Assembly: GCA_019747815.1 (NCBI GenBank)
Contig: JAIEQJ010000026.1
Location: 1-64,000 of the forward strand
DNA from: Hyphomonadaceae bacterium
GTDB taxonomy: Bacteria; Pseudomonadota; Alphaproteobacteria; Rhizobiales; Hyphomicrobiaceae
Direction of reading: 5' to 3'
Length of the DNA stretch: 64,000 nucleotides
In this document: in pieces, positions 49,299 to 57,946 of the stretch
Position numbering within the stretch: position 1 is the stretch's first letter
Layout of the letters: each line of letters opens with the position of its first letter
The notes under the pieces: generated by a model
What the model was told of the DNA's origin: nothing
Database searches by the model: none
The model's input: only the letters and a program-made list of their open reading frames with translations
Position numbers and translations under genes: made by a program

Positions 49299-51071
49299 TC
49301 AGTCTCCGCGTGCCACGCCCTCGCGGCGCGGGTCGGCACCGCCCTCCAGCCGCCCATCCTTGCGCACCACGATCACGTGCGTGCCGGAGTTGAGGAGGTC
49401 GGCGCCGATGGTATGCCCATACGGTTTCATCTTCAGCGCATGCCAGAGCGCCGCGCGGTGGTCAATCTCGATCTCGAAGGCGCCCCCGCGGCTGCCGAAG
49501 TTCATGAGCGCGGCCGCGGCCTGCGCATCCATTTTCCAGTCGATCAGCGCCACCAGCGTCTTCACCACGTACAGGATGATGCGCGAGCCGCCGGGCGATC
49601 CCAGCACGGCCCACGGCTGGCCCTCTTCGTTGAACACGATGGTCGGCGCCATCGAACTGCGCGGCCGCTTGCCCGGCCCCACGGCATTGGCCAGCGGCCG
49701 CCCGCCGCTGTCCTGCGGGCGGAAGGCAAAGTCGGTCATCTCGTTGTTGAGCAGGAAGCCCGCGGCCCACAGCCGCGAGCCGAAGGCCGCTTCGATGGTG
49801 CTCGTCAAGGACACGACATTGCCGTCGCGATCCACCACGGAGATGTGGCTCGTGCCCTCCTTCTCCACGGTCTCGTCGAGGCCGGGCAGCGGGCCGCTCA
49901 GGTGCGGAGGCGTTCCGGGGCCGGGCCGGCCCATGGTTGCTGCCGGATCGATGAGCGTGCGGCGCGCCGCCAAATAGCCGGCGTCGAGCAGACCGGCAGG
50001 AATGCGCACGACGTCGGGATCGCCGATGTAGTGGTCGCGGTCGGCGAAGGCGAGCTTCTCGGCCTCGGCGATGAGATGCATGGCCTGCGTGTTGAGCGCA
50101 TCCGACGGGCCTTGCCCGAGATCGAAGGCCTCGACCAGCCGCAGCGCCTGCGCCACCGCAAACCCGCCCGAGGACGGCGGCCCCATGCTGCAGATCCGGT
50201 TCCGCCGGTAGGTGAAGCAGAGCGGCTCGCGCTCCTTCACTCTGTAGCCGGCCAAGTCGGCAAGGGTGATATCGCCCTTGTGGTTGGGCGCGGTATCGAC
50301 CGCGTTGACGATGGCTTGGGCAGTGCTGCCGTCGTAGAAGGCGGCCGGGCCTCGTTCCGCGATCGCGCGCAGCGTGCCGGCAAACTCCGGGTTCCGCAGC
50401 AGATAGCCGGCGGGGCGCGCGCTGCCGGTCTGATCGAAGAAGTACCGTCGCGCCTGGGGCGCGAAGTTCTTTGCGCCCATCCAGCGCAGCAGCCAATGCA
50501 GGCGGGGCGAGACGCGAAAGCCGTGGTCGGCCAGCCGGATGGCCGGCGTGAAGAGCCGGGCCCATGGCAGCCGCCCGTGCGCCTGATGCATGGTTTCGAG
50601 AAGACGCAGCGTCCCGGGCACGCCAACGCTGGCGCCGCCAAAAATGGCATGGCCGAGCGGCATGGGGCGGTTGTTGACCAGGAACCGGTCGGGCTTGGCC
50701 GCCGCCGGCGCCGTCTCTCGGCCGTCGTAGCTCTTGAGCTCCTTCTTGTGCGCATCCCAATGCAGCACGAACGCACCGCCGCCGATGCCGGAGGATTGCG
50801 GCTCCACGAGATTGAGCACGAGCTGGGCGGCAATGGCGGCATCTGCAGCGCTACCCCCCTCGCGCAGCATCTGCAGCCCGGCGTCCACCGCCAGCGGGTT
50901 GGCCGCCGAGACCATATGCAACTTGGCCGTTGCGGCCGGCCGCGGCGACCAGCCCCAGGTCGTCGCCGCTTCCGGCTGCACGTCAAGGAGTTGCGCATGC
51001 GCTCCGGCCGTGAGGCCAATGAGCGCAACCGCGCTAAGGGCAAATTTACGGAGCCCCATTATCGAGGGCAT
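49299..51071 (-). CDS. ggt: Gamma-glutamyltransferase
   Basis: A 590-aa periplasmic Ntn-hydrolase that removes or transfers the gamma-glutamyl group of glutathione. A signal peptide (FALSAVALIGLTAGAHAQ) is followed by the large subunit with NLVEPQSSGIGGGAFVL and SYDGRETAP. Autocleavage occurs before Thr407 in EKEGTSHISVVD, the nucleophile; the small subunit has SSMAPTIVF and GSPGGSRII. Upstream ATGs are possible (51071 or 51059); the ATG at 51071 is taken. It is 13 bp from thiO and on the same strand. Confidence 0.92.
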   Translation of the reverse strand: MPSIMGLRKFALSAVALIGLTAGAHAQLLDVQPEAATTWGWSPRPAATAKLHMVSAANPLAVDAGLQMLREGGSAADAAIAAQLVLNLVEPQSSGIGGGAFVLHWDAHKKELKSYDGRETAPAAAKPDRFLVNNRPMPLGHAIFGGASVGVPGTLRLLETMHQAHGRLPWARLFTPAIRLADHGFRVSPRLHWLLRWMGAKNFAPQARRYFFDQTGSARPAGYLLRNPEFAGTLRAIAERGPAAFYDGSTAQAIVNAVDTAPNHKGDITLADLAGYRVKEREPLCFTYRRNRICSMGPPSSGGFAVAQALRLVEAFDLGQGPSDALNTQAMHLIAEAEKLAFADRDHYIGDPDVVRIPAGLLDAGYLAARRTLIDPAATMGRPGPGTPPHLSGPLPGLDETVEKEGTSHISVVDRDGNVVSLTSTIEAAFGSRLWAAGFLLNNEMTDFAFRPQDSGGRPLANAVGPGKRPRSSMAPTIVFNEEGQPWAVLGSPGGSRIILYVVKTLVALIDWKMDAQAAAALMNFGSRGGAFEIEIDHRAALWHALKMKPYGHTIGADLLNSGTHVIVVRKDGRLEGGADPRREGVARGD

Positions 51072-51421
51072 GGTCGGGTGCACCAGCGGTTCCGATCAGG
51101 TGCCACTGTTGCCGTCTTTCTGCGTCGTGCAAAGACCCGCTCCTGTCGGACAGGCGGTCTTTGCTGCCTAGGTCGAAGGGATATGTGGCGGAAAACGCAC
51201 ATGTCGACACAAACGGCGTCCCGTGGGTTGCGTCCTGTCGGCGACATCGCCACACTCCAGTTACTTTCGAGCAAGTCTGTGACGGACAAGCGGGAACTAG
51301 GCTGTTTTCGTTCGGAATTCTGCGTCGGCGAGGGTCTCCGGGACGCGTGTTTCCAGTACGGCTACCCAGTGCTGCATCGCAGGTTGGCAAGCAAGGCAAG
51401 AGCAAAAAGAAGGATGGTGAG
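51072..51421. other. Divergent intergenic region between ggt and the L,D-transpeptidase
   Basis: About 350 bp without a gene. An imperfect hairpin ATGTGGCG/CGCACAT lies near 51183-51202. Both promoters should be here; no regulator site was recognised. Confidence 0.5.
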
Positions 51422-52180
51422 ATGATCGTACGGGGCAAGCTTGGCGCGTTGATGCTCGGCGCAGGCGCGCTGGTTGCAGCCACCAGCATGCAGTCGGTAC
51501 CGGCATCGGCGCAGGCATTGTTCTTCGACTGGGGCGGCGGCGGCAAGACCGTCGGCGGCAGCGGCCGCGAGGTGGTGCGCTTCAATCCGCAGTACAGCAA
51601 GGGCCAAGTCATCGTCAGCTTCAGCGACCGGCGCCTCTACTACATCACCGCGCCCGGTGAAGCGCTCAGCTATCCCATTGCCGTTCCGCGCGAGCAGAGC
51701 CGGTGGGCGGGCGTCACCTCCGTCAGTCAAAAGCGCGTGAACCCGTCGTGGACACCGACGCCGAGCATGGTCGCCGAGAACCCGCGCCTGCCGCGCTGGG
51801 TGCCCGGCGGACATCCCATGAACCCGCTGGGCAATCGCGCCCTCTATCTGGGGTCCAGCATGTACCGCATCCATGGCACCGACGCGCCCTGGACCATCGG
51901 CACGGCCGTCTCGAAGGGTTGCATCCGCCTGTACAATCAGGATGTCGCCGATCTGTATGAGCGGGTCGGCGTCGGCGTCAAGGTGACGGTCACTTGGGAC
52001 CGGTTTACCACCACCGCGTCCGCCAGCTCGGTCCCCGCCAGCCAAAGCGGCAGCAGCGCCGGCGGCGGCGGCGGGACGGTGTTTGATCTCTTCAGTGACG
52101 AGGAGGAGGAGCCTGCACCGAAGGCGCCGCCCAAGCGTACGCCGCGCTCGAAGGCAGCCAAGAGCGCTTCGATCGAGTAG
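51422..52180 (+). CDS. L,D-transpeptidase (YkuD domain)
   Basis: A 252-aa exported peptidoglycan enzyme. A signal peptide (LGALMLGAGALVAATSM, cut near ASAQA) precedes a YkuD domain with IHGTDAPWTIG (His151) and the catalytic SKGCIRL (Cys167). It makes 3-3 cross-links or anchors proteins to the wall. A C-terminal low-complexity tail (Ser/Gly then DEEEEPAPKAPPKRTPRSK) is unusual. AAGGA precedes the ATG; the frame upstream is a shadow. A perfect hairpin at 52207-52231 follows. Confidence 0.92.
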   Translation: MIVRGKLGALMLGAGALVAATSMQSVPASAQALFFDWGGGGKTVGGSGREVVRFNPQYSKGQVIVSFSDRRLYYITAPGEALSYPIAVPREQSRWAGVTSVSQKRVNPSWTPTPSMVAENPRLPRWVPGGHPMNPLGNRALYLGSSMYRIHGTDAPWTIGTAVSKGCIRLYNQDVADLYERVGVGVKVTVTWDRFTTTASASSVPASQSGSSAGGGGGTVFDLFSDEEEEPAPKAPPKRTPRSKAAKSASIE

Positions 52181-52206
52181 CGCGGGCCAACACGGCATTC
52201 TCAGAA

Positions 52207-52231
52207 AAAGGGCGGCCAAGAGCCGCCCTTT
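52207..52231. terminator. Bidirectional terminator hairpin
   Basis: A perfect 10-bp stem AAAGGGCGGC / GCCGCCCTTT with a 5-nt loop, A- and T-flanked, between convergent genes. It lies 26 bp after the L,D-transpeptidase stop and 21 bp from the Bug gene stop, so it serves both. Confidence 0.82.
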
Positions 52232-52252
52232 GTCGTGATGGGCCCTCCCGCC

Positions 52253-53230
52253 CTATGGCGTCCCCTCGGTCTTGATCTTGGCATCGCGGATGACCTTCGC
52301 CCATTTCTCGATCTCGGTCTTGATCTGGGTTGCGAACTGATCCGGCGTATTGGCGACCACCTCGAAGCCGAGCGCTGCGAAGCGCTCCTTGACATCGGGC
52401 AGCGCCACGACCTTCAGCACCTCGGCATAGATGAAATCGACTACGCTGCGGGGCGTGCCGGCCGGTGCGAGCAGGCCCTGCAGCGTATAGGCCTCCTGGC
52501 CCGCGAGGCCCACTTCCCCCACCGTCGGCACCTCGGGCAGGGTGGCCGAGCGCCTCTCGCTGGTGACCGCCAGGGCGCGCAGCGTGCCCTCCTTGACCTG
52601 GGGTGCAGCGGGCGGCATGGCCGTGAACGCGATCTGGGTATGTCCTCCTACCGCCGATTGGATGGCAGGCCCGGCGCCGCCGAACATCACCGGCACGAGA
52701 TCGAGGCCCTGCGAGACCCGGAACATCTCGCCGGACAGATGCGGCGTCGTGCCGATGCCGGGCGAGGCATAGCTGAACTTGCCGGGATTGGCCCTGATGA
52801 GGTCGACCAGCTCCTGCACGGTCCTCGCCGGCACGCTGGGATGCACCAGCATGACGTTGGGCGTCACGCCCACATTGCTGATCGGGGCGAAGGCCTTGAC
52901 CGGATCGGTCGCCACCTTCGGGTTCATGCTGGGGTTGACCATAAGGCTGGTGCTGACGAGCAGCAGCGTGTAGCCGTCGGGCGGTGCGGCGGCGACCATC
53001 GCCGTGCCCGTATTGCCGCTGGCGCCGGGCTGGTTGACGACATAGACCTGCTTGCCCAGGCTGGCGGAGAGCTTGTCGGCCAGAATGCGCGCGATGATAT
53101 CGGTCGGGCCGGCCGGCGCGAACGGCACTACAATGCGCACGGGATGATCGGGATAGGAGTGAGCCGGTCCAGCGTTCACCAGAGCCAATGCTGCGCAGGC
53201 GACGGCAATGAGCCGAGCAATCGCTTCCAT
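52253..53230 (-). CDS. Bug (TctC) family tripartite-carboxylate binding protein
   Basis: A 325-aa periplasmic receptor of the tripartite tricarboxylate transporter family. A signal peptide (LIAVACAALALVNAGPAHS) precedes YPDHPVRIVVPFAPAGPTDII, VVNQPGASGNTGTAMVA, NPGKFSYASPGIGTTPHLSG and LAPAGTPRSVVDFIYAEVL. It should bind a small carboxylate; no TctA/TctB membrane partners are nearby, which is common for these expanded orphan receptors. GGGAGG precedes the ATG at 53230. It is divergent from the cyclase gene. Confidence 0.9.
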   Translation of the reverse strand: MEAIARLIAVACAALALVNAGPAHSYPDHPVRIVVPFAPAGPTDIIARILADKLSASLGKQVYVVNQPGASGNTGTAMVAAAPPDGYTLLLVSTSLMVNPSMNPKVATDPVKAFAPISNVGVTPNVMLVHPSVPARTVQELVDLIRANPGKFSYASPGIGTTPHLSGEMFRVSQGLDLVPVMFGGAGPAIQSAVGGHTQIAFTAMPPAAPQVKEGTLRALAVTSERRSATLPEVPTVGEVGLAGQEAYTLQGLLAPAGTPRSVVDFIYAEVLKVVALPDVKERFAALGFEVVANTPDQFATQIKTEIEKWAKVIRDAKIKTEGTP

Positions 53231-53333
53231 GGCGTCCTCCCGGGCGGTTATGTTTTTGGCCACACTAGCACCGCATGCGGCGCAACGAACAGGCGCCGCA
53301 GCCAACCACAAGCAACAAGGGAAGAACGCCGCG

Positions 53334-54305
53334 ATGACCGCCCGCAAGCTCAATCGCCAGGACCTGCGCGACGCCGCCGAGACGTACAAGAACTGGGGCA
53401 AGTGGGGGCCGAACGATGAAATCGGCACCCTGAACTACACGCAGCCGGAGGATATCGTCGCCGCCGCCGGGCTGGTGAGGAAGGGCAAGGTGATCTCGCT
53501 GGCGCTCAACTACGACGAGAAGGGGCCCCAGGGCGCCAAGACCACGTATCCGGCGCTCGGCCGCATCAATCCGCTGCACGTCATGCTGCGCACCGGCACC
53601 GACGCCTACTCCGGCATCCTGGACAAGCGCGGCATCCGCGCCGCCGACGACATGGTGGTGCTGCCTCTGCAAAGCGGCACGCAGTGGGACGGCCTCGGCC
53701 ACGTGTTCTACGAGAACTACATGTGGAACGGCTACGACTGCCGCGAGGTGACCTCGTTCGGCGCGCAGAAGTGCGGCATCGAGAAGACCAAGACCAAGAT
53801 GGTCGGCCGCGGTGTGTTCCTGGACGTGGCGCGCGCGCTCGGCAAGGAGTGGCTGGAGGACGGCTACGGCATCACGTGCGCCGACCTCGACATGACGGCC
53901 GAGCAGCAGGGCGTCGAGCTCAAGCGCGGCGACTTCATCGTGGTGCGCACCGGCCAGTTGGAGCGCTGCCTGAAGAGCGGAAGCTGGGACGGCTATCCGG
54001 GCGGGGACGCGCCGGGCATGGCCTTCGAGACGCTGGCGTGGGTGCAGCGGACCGAGCTTGCCGCGCTCGCCACCGACACCTGGGGCGCGGAGGTGCGTCC
54101 CAACGAGAGCGAGCCCGGCATCAACCAGCCCTGGCACTGGATCACCATCCCCATGATGGGCATGACCATGGGCGAGATTTTCAACGTCAAGGAGCTGGCC
54201 GAGGATTGCGCGGCCGACGGCGTCTACGAGTACCTGTTCGTGGCGCCCGCCCTTCCGATCACGGGCGCTGTGGGCTCGCCGGTCAATCCGCTGGCCATCA
54301 AGTGA
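53334..54305 (+). CDS. Cyclase family protein (PF04199, kynurenine-formamidase-like)
   Basis: A 323-aa cyclase-superfamily hydrolase. The metal motif HxGTHxDxPxH of kynurenine formamidase reads QSGTQWDGLGH here, a variant seen in a branch of this superfamily, so metal binding may use other residues. Other blocks are LALNYDEKGPQG, KRGDFIVVRTGQ and PWHWITIPMMGMTMGE. It may hydrolyse a formamide, cyclic amide or similar; the substrate is unknown. It is divergent from the Bug gene, which could deliver its substrate. The ATG at 53334 has GGGAAG upstream. Confidence 0.8.
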   Translation: MTARKLNRQDLRDAAETYKNWGKWGPNDEIGTLNYTQPEDIVAAAGLVRKGKVISLALNYDEKGPQGAKTTYPALGRINPLHVMLRTGTDAYSGILDKRGIRAADDMVVLPLQSGTQWDGLGHVFYENYMWNGYDCREVTSFGAQKCGIEKTKTKMVGRGVFLDVARALGKEWLEDGYGITCADLDMTAEQQGVELKRGDFIVVRTGQLERCLKSGSWDGYPGGDAPGMAFETLAWVQRTELAALATDTWGAEVRPNESEPGINQPWHWITIPMMGMTMGEIFNVKELAEDCAADGVYEYLFVAPALPITGAVGSPVNPLAIK

Positions 54306-54439
54306 GCGGCCACCCCGGGGTGCCGGCGCCAGCCCGAAGCCGGCGCACGGGTCTGGGCCCAGTTTGCGGGGTTGCCTCGCGGCTCCCGCAGGGCCATCGT
54401 CAGACAGGACTGCCTCCACCAACCCGCGCGGAGCCCCGC

Positions 54440-54841
54440 ATGGACACCAAGCAATATCCCGTCACCCGCACCGAGGCGGAGTGGCGCAGGCTGCTCACCC
54501 CCGAGCAGTACGCCATCATGCGCGAGCACGGCACCGAGGCGCCCGGAAGCTGCGCGCTCAACCACGAGAAGCGCGCCGGCACCTTCACGTGTGCGGGCTG
54601 CGACCAGCCGCTGTTCGTCTCGAAGAGGAAGTTCGAGAGCGGCACGGGCTGGCCGTCCTTCAACGATCCCGTCCCGGGGGCGGTGGAGACCACGGAAGAC
54701 CGCAGCTACGGCATGGTGCGCACCGAGGTGCATTGCAGCCGGTGCGGCAGCCACCTGGGCCACGTCTTCGACGACGGGCCTCCGCCGACGGGCCTGCGCT
54801 ACTGCATCAACGGCATCGCCATGAACTTCCAGCCGGAGTGA
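54440..54841 (+). CDS. msrB: Peptide-methionine (R)-S-oxide reductase
   Basis: A 133-aa repair enzyme reducing R-methionine sulfoxide. It has the two zinc pairs Cys51/Cys54 (CAGC) and Cys99/Cys102 (CSRC), the substrate-binding GTGWPSF and the catalytic Cys122 in RYCIN. Length is typical of the cytosolic type. Cys38 lies where a resolving cysteine may be. The gene stands 134 bp after the cyclase gene on the same strand. Confidence 0.95.
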   Translation: MDTKQYPVTRTEAEWRRLLTPEQYAIMREHGTEAPGSCALNHEKRAGTFTCAGCDQPLFVSKRKFESGTGWPSFNDPVPGAVETTEDRSYGMVRTEVHCSRCGSHLGHVFDDGPPPTGLRYCINGIAMNFQPE

Positions 54842-54849
54842 GCGGATTT

Positions 54850-54997
54850 GCCATCCCGGAAGTGCGCTCCGGAATTGCGCCAAGTGCAATATCCGGGACC
54901 CGGCAGATGAAATAAAACGGCACTTGGGGCCCTGGGCTCCGGGGGCTCTGGAGTCCTGGGCTCCGGCCCTCGCGCGTCGCGCTTGGCCGGAATGACA
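54850..54997. repeat. Palindromic intergenic repeat, copy 5 (diverged)
   Basis: Opens GCCATCCCGGAAGTGCGC, contains TATCCGGGACCC and closes GGCCGGAATGACA. An internal direct duplication of CCTGGGCTCCGG lies near 54928-54967. It fills the gap between msrB and the BKACE gene. Confidence 0.7.
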
Positions 54998-55035
54998 AGA
55001 TCACCGATTGATTTGGTCCGCACGGAAACCGCTCA

Positions 55036-55938
55036 ATGAAACCCACCATTCTCACCTGCGCCGTCACCGGCACGTTCCCGACGCGCGCGCACAATCCTGC
55101 GCTGCCCGTCACGCCCGAGGAGATCGCCAACGCCTCAATCGGTGCGGCCAAGGCCGGTGCCGCCGTCTGCCACATCCACGTGCGCGAGCCCGACACCGGC
55201 AAGCCGAGCATGAAGCTCGAGTACTATCGCGAGGTGGTGGAGCGCATCCGCCGCAGCGACACCGACCTTGTCATCAATCTGACCGCCGGCCCCGGCGGGC
55301 GGTTCATACCAAGCGACGACGAGCCCGCGAGAGCGGCGCCGGGCACCATGCTGACCACGCCGGAGATTCGCACCGAGCACATCGTCGAGCTGAAGCCGGA
55401 AATCTGCACGCTCGATCTCAACACGCAGTGGTTCGGCGGCGGCGCGGTGATCAATTCCCCGCGCAGCATCAAGATCATGGCGGAACGCATGTATGCGGCC
55501 GGCGCCAAACCCGAGCTTGAGATCTTCAACACCGGCGACATGGTGCTGGCCCACGACCTGATCGCCGACGGCACCTTGCGCACGCCCGCCCTGTTCCAGA
55601 TCGTCACCGGCATCAAGTATGGCCTCCCCTCCACGCCGGAAACGATGAGCCTCATGAAGTCCATGCTGCCCGCGGGCAGCGCGTGGGCCGCCTTCGGCGC
55701 CGGCCGGCATTCCTTCACCATGCTGGCGCAGGCCTACATCCTGGGCGGCCATTGCCGCATCGGCATGGAGGATACCGTGCATCTGTCGCGGGGCACGCCG
55801 ACGCCTGGCAACGCGGCACTGGTGGAGAAGGCCGTGCGCATCATCCAGGACCTGGGCGGCAAGGTTGCCTCCGTCGCCGAGGCGCGGCAGATCCTGGGGC
55901 TGGCGCCGCGCGCCGGCGGTGCACGGCGTGCCACCTGA
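55036..55938 (+). CDS. BKACE (3-keto-5-aminohexanoate cleavage) family enzyme
   Basis: A 300-aa zinc-dependent TIM-barrel enzyme. Members condense a beta-keto acid with acetyl-CoA to acetoacetate plus another CoA ester. Features: CAVTGTFPTRAHNPALPVTPEE at the N-terminus, the metal pair VCHIHVREPDTGKPS, LVINLTAGPGG, LDLNTQWFGGG and GMEDTVHLSRG near the end. Specificity varies within the family (carnitine, lysine, other keto acids) and cannot be read. It starts a run with CMD and NUDIX genes at 38 bp and -4 bp spacing. Confidence 0.9.
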   Translation: MKPTILTCAVTGTFPTRAHNPALPVTPEEIANASIGAAKAGAAVCHIHVREPDTGKPSMKLEYYREVVERIRRSDTDLVINLTAGPGGRFIPSDDEPARAAPGTMLTTPEIRTEHIVELKPEICTLDLNTQWFGGGAVINSPRSIKIMAERMYAAGAKPELEIFNTGDMVLAHDLIADGTLRTPALFQIVTGIKYGLPSTPETMSLMKSMLPAGSAWAAFGAGRHSFTMLAQAYILGGHCRIGMEDTVHLSRGTPTPGNAALVEKAVRIIQDLGGKVASVAEARQILGLAPRAGGARRAT

Positions 55939-55976
55939 GCCTTCCTCGTGTCCGCCACGAATAGGAGGGACCTGTC

Positions 55977-56492
55977 ATGGCACGCAGGGCCAACATCTAC
56001 AGGGCGCTGGCCCACAGCCCCAACGGCCTGCGCGCCTTCAGCACGCTCGGCGGCTTCATCCGTTTCAAGAGCCGGCTTGATCCGAGGCTGCGCGAGCTGG
56101 CGATCCTGATGGTCGGCTATCTGGCGCGCGCGCCCTACGAGTGGTCGCACCATATCGCCATCGGCAAGACATTCGGCGTGTCGGACGGCGACATCCGCGC
56201 CCTGATCAACGAGGCGGAGGGCCGCCCGAGCACGCTCGAGCCGCTCGCCATGGCCGTTGTGAGGGCGGCACGGGAGATGAGCGAAGCTTTGGCCATCTCG
56301 GATGCCACTTTCGTTCAGTTGCGCGAGGGCCTCGATGACGAGCGGATTGTCGATCTGGCGTTGACCATAGCCTTCTACACCGGTGTCGTCCGCGTGCTGG
56401 CGAGCTTGCAGATCGATGTCGAGGACGACTACAAGCGCTATCTGGACGAGTATCCACTGCCGGCCGGAGCCAAAGGAAACCCCTGGAAATGA
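55977..56492 (+). CDS. Carboxymuconolactone decarboxylase-family (AhpD-like) protein
   Basis: A 171-aa helical protein. The family helix carries LDPRLRELAILMVGYLARAPYEWSHHIAIG, with the E-x2-H-H pattern but without the CxxC of AhpD peroxidase-linked members; so it is of the CMD-like, non-thiol type. GGAGGG precedes the ATG. It overlaps the NUDIX gene by four bases and follows BKACE, suggesting a shared catabolic route of unknown substrate. Confidence 0.85.
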   Translation: MARRANIYRALAHSPNGLRAFSTLGGFIRFKSRLDPRLRELAILMVGYLARAPYEWSHHIAIGKTFGVSDGDIRALINEAEGRPSTLEPLAMAVVRAAREMSEALAISDATFVQLREGLDDERIVDLALTIAFYTGVVRVLASLQIDVEDDYKRYLDEYPLPAGAKGNPWK

Positions 56493-57313
56493 GTGAAAAG
56501 CCCAAGACTCCGGTTCCTGCGCGGCCGGCCTCCACCGTGGTCATCCTGCGCGATGGTGCCGACGGCATCGAGGTGTTCATGGTGGTGCGCCATCATGAAA
56601 TCGACTTCGCCTCCGGCGCGTTGGTCTTCCCCGGCGGCAAGGTCGATGCGGAGGATTCCGATGCCGCCTGGTCGGCGCTCGCGCCCAGCGTGCCGGCGGC
56701 GCCGGACCGCGCGTTCTTCGTCGCGGCCGGGCGCGAGACGTTCGAGGAAGCGGGGCTCATGCTGGCACGCCGGCAGGGCACGAACGAGATCATCGAACCC
56801 GACGCGGCGCACGGGCTCGTCGAAACCTACCGGGCGGCCCTGCTCAAGGGCGACACGACATTCGTCGACATCATCCGCAGGGAGAACCTCGTGCTTGCCG
56901 GCGACCTGATGGTGCCGTTCGCCCACTGGATCACGCCGGAGCCGGTGCCGAAGCGGTTCGACACGCATTTCTTCCTGGTTGCAGCACCCATGGCTCAACT
57001 CGGCCAGCATGACGGCAGCGAATCCGTCGAGGGCCTCTGGATCACGCCCCAAGAGGCTCTGCGGGAGGCCGAGGCCGGCACGCGCACGCTCGTGTTCGCA
57101 ACGCGCATGAACCTCGAAAAGCTGGCGCGCTATCGCACCGTGGCCGAGGCTGTGGACGTGACGCGCTCTCGGCCGGTGGTGACGGTGACGCCGAAAATCC
57201 TCCTGAGCGACAGCGGCCGCAGGCTGCAGATCCCTGCCGAGGCCGACTACGGCGTGACCGAGGTGTTCGTGGAGGAGGGATCGCGCCTCGGCACGGCGGC
57301 ACACCGCGGGTAA
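56489..57313 (+). CDS. NUDIX hydrolase, Nudt19/NudL-like
   Basis: A 274-aa hydrolase. VFPGGKVDAEDSDAAW is separated from the REX2EEXG part (GRETFEEAGLML) by an insert of about 30 residues, as in the CoA-pyrophosphatase-like Nudt19/RP2 branch. It likely splits CoA esters or another nucleotide diphosphate. The ATG overlaps the CMD stop (ATGA). Paired with BKACE, which makes acyl-CoA, an acyl-CoA housekeeping role is plausible. Confidence 0.85.
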   Translation: MSEKPKTPVPARPASTVVILRDGADGIEVFMVVRHHEIDFASGALVFPGGKVDAEDSDAAWSALAPSVPAAPDRAFFVAAGRETFEEAGLMLARRQGTNEIIEPDAAHGLVETYRAALLKGDTTFVDIIRRENLVLAGDLMVPFAHWITPEPVPKRFDTHFFLVAAPMAQLGQHDGSESVEGLWITPQEALREAEAGTRTLVFATRMNLEKLARYRTVAEAVDVTRSRPVVTVTPKILLSDSGRRLQIPAEADYGVTEVFVEEGSRLGTAAHRG

Positions 57314-57360
57314 TGGTGCGCCAACCGATGCTGGATTAGCCGCTGCTCAGGATGCGCGGC

Positions 57361-57876
57361 TCATCCGACCTTCAAGTACGCAAACCCCTTGCGCTGCAGC
57401 TCGGCGACCGTCGCGACGCCGGACGGCACGAGCTTGATGAAGGGATCGGTGCGCGCCTTCGCGAGGTCGATCTTGTTGTTCCTGAAGGTGATGGCACAGA
57501 GATAGATCTCAACCCCATACTTGGAGAGGCTGACAAAGCGGGTAAAAATATCCGGATCGACCTTGTCGGCGGCCCATAGCGTCCCCTCCAGATCCTTGAG
57601 GAAGGGCTTGACCCCCGGCCCGTGCGCGACGACCACGATCTTCACCTTGAACGGATCGAAATCGTAGACGGACAGGTGGTTGTTGATGTTGCCGGCCATC
57701 TGATTGAGCCGGCCCGGATCGCTGAAATCGCAGTGATAGACGCAGGCGATCTCGGCCTCCGCCTTGAGGTCCTGCGGCTTGAGCATGCTCGGCTGCGCGG
57801 CCGCCGGCCCGGCTGCGGCCGCAGTGCCGACCATGGCCAGCCCGCCGAGCAAGAGGCGCCGATCGATCTGCGTCAT
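57361..57876 (-). CDS. DsrE-like protein of the Sox cluster, Tat signal
   Basis: A 171-aa exported protein. The leader DRRLLLGGLAMVGTAAAAG (twin-Arg) precedes a DsrE/F-like fold: CVYHCDFSDPGRLNQMAGNI, KVKIVVVAHGPGVKPFL and YGVEIYLCAITFRN, whose Cys matches the active Cys of DsrE proteins. DsrE-type proteins bind persulfide sulfur. It ends the leftward sox operon, 70 bp after soxD. A role in handling periplasmic sulfane sulfur is inferred. Confidence 0.82.
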   Translation of the reverse strand: MTQIDRRLLLGGLAMVGTAAAAGPAAAQPSMLKPQDLKAEAEIACVYHCDFSDPGRLNQMAGNINNHLSVYDFDPFKVKIVVVAHGPGVKPFLKDLEGTLWAADKVDPDIFTRFVSLSKYGVEIYLCAITFRNNKIDLAKARTDPFIKLVPSGVATVAELQRKGFAYLKVG

Positions 57877-57946
57877 CGCTTCGCTCCCCGGCTATTTTGG
57901 TTCCTATCGCTCCTTCCGACCCGCCCGCCCAAGCCGCGGTATGGCC

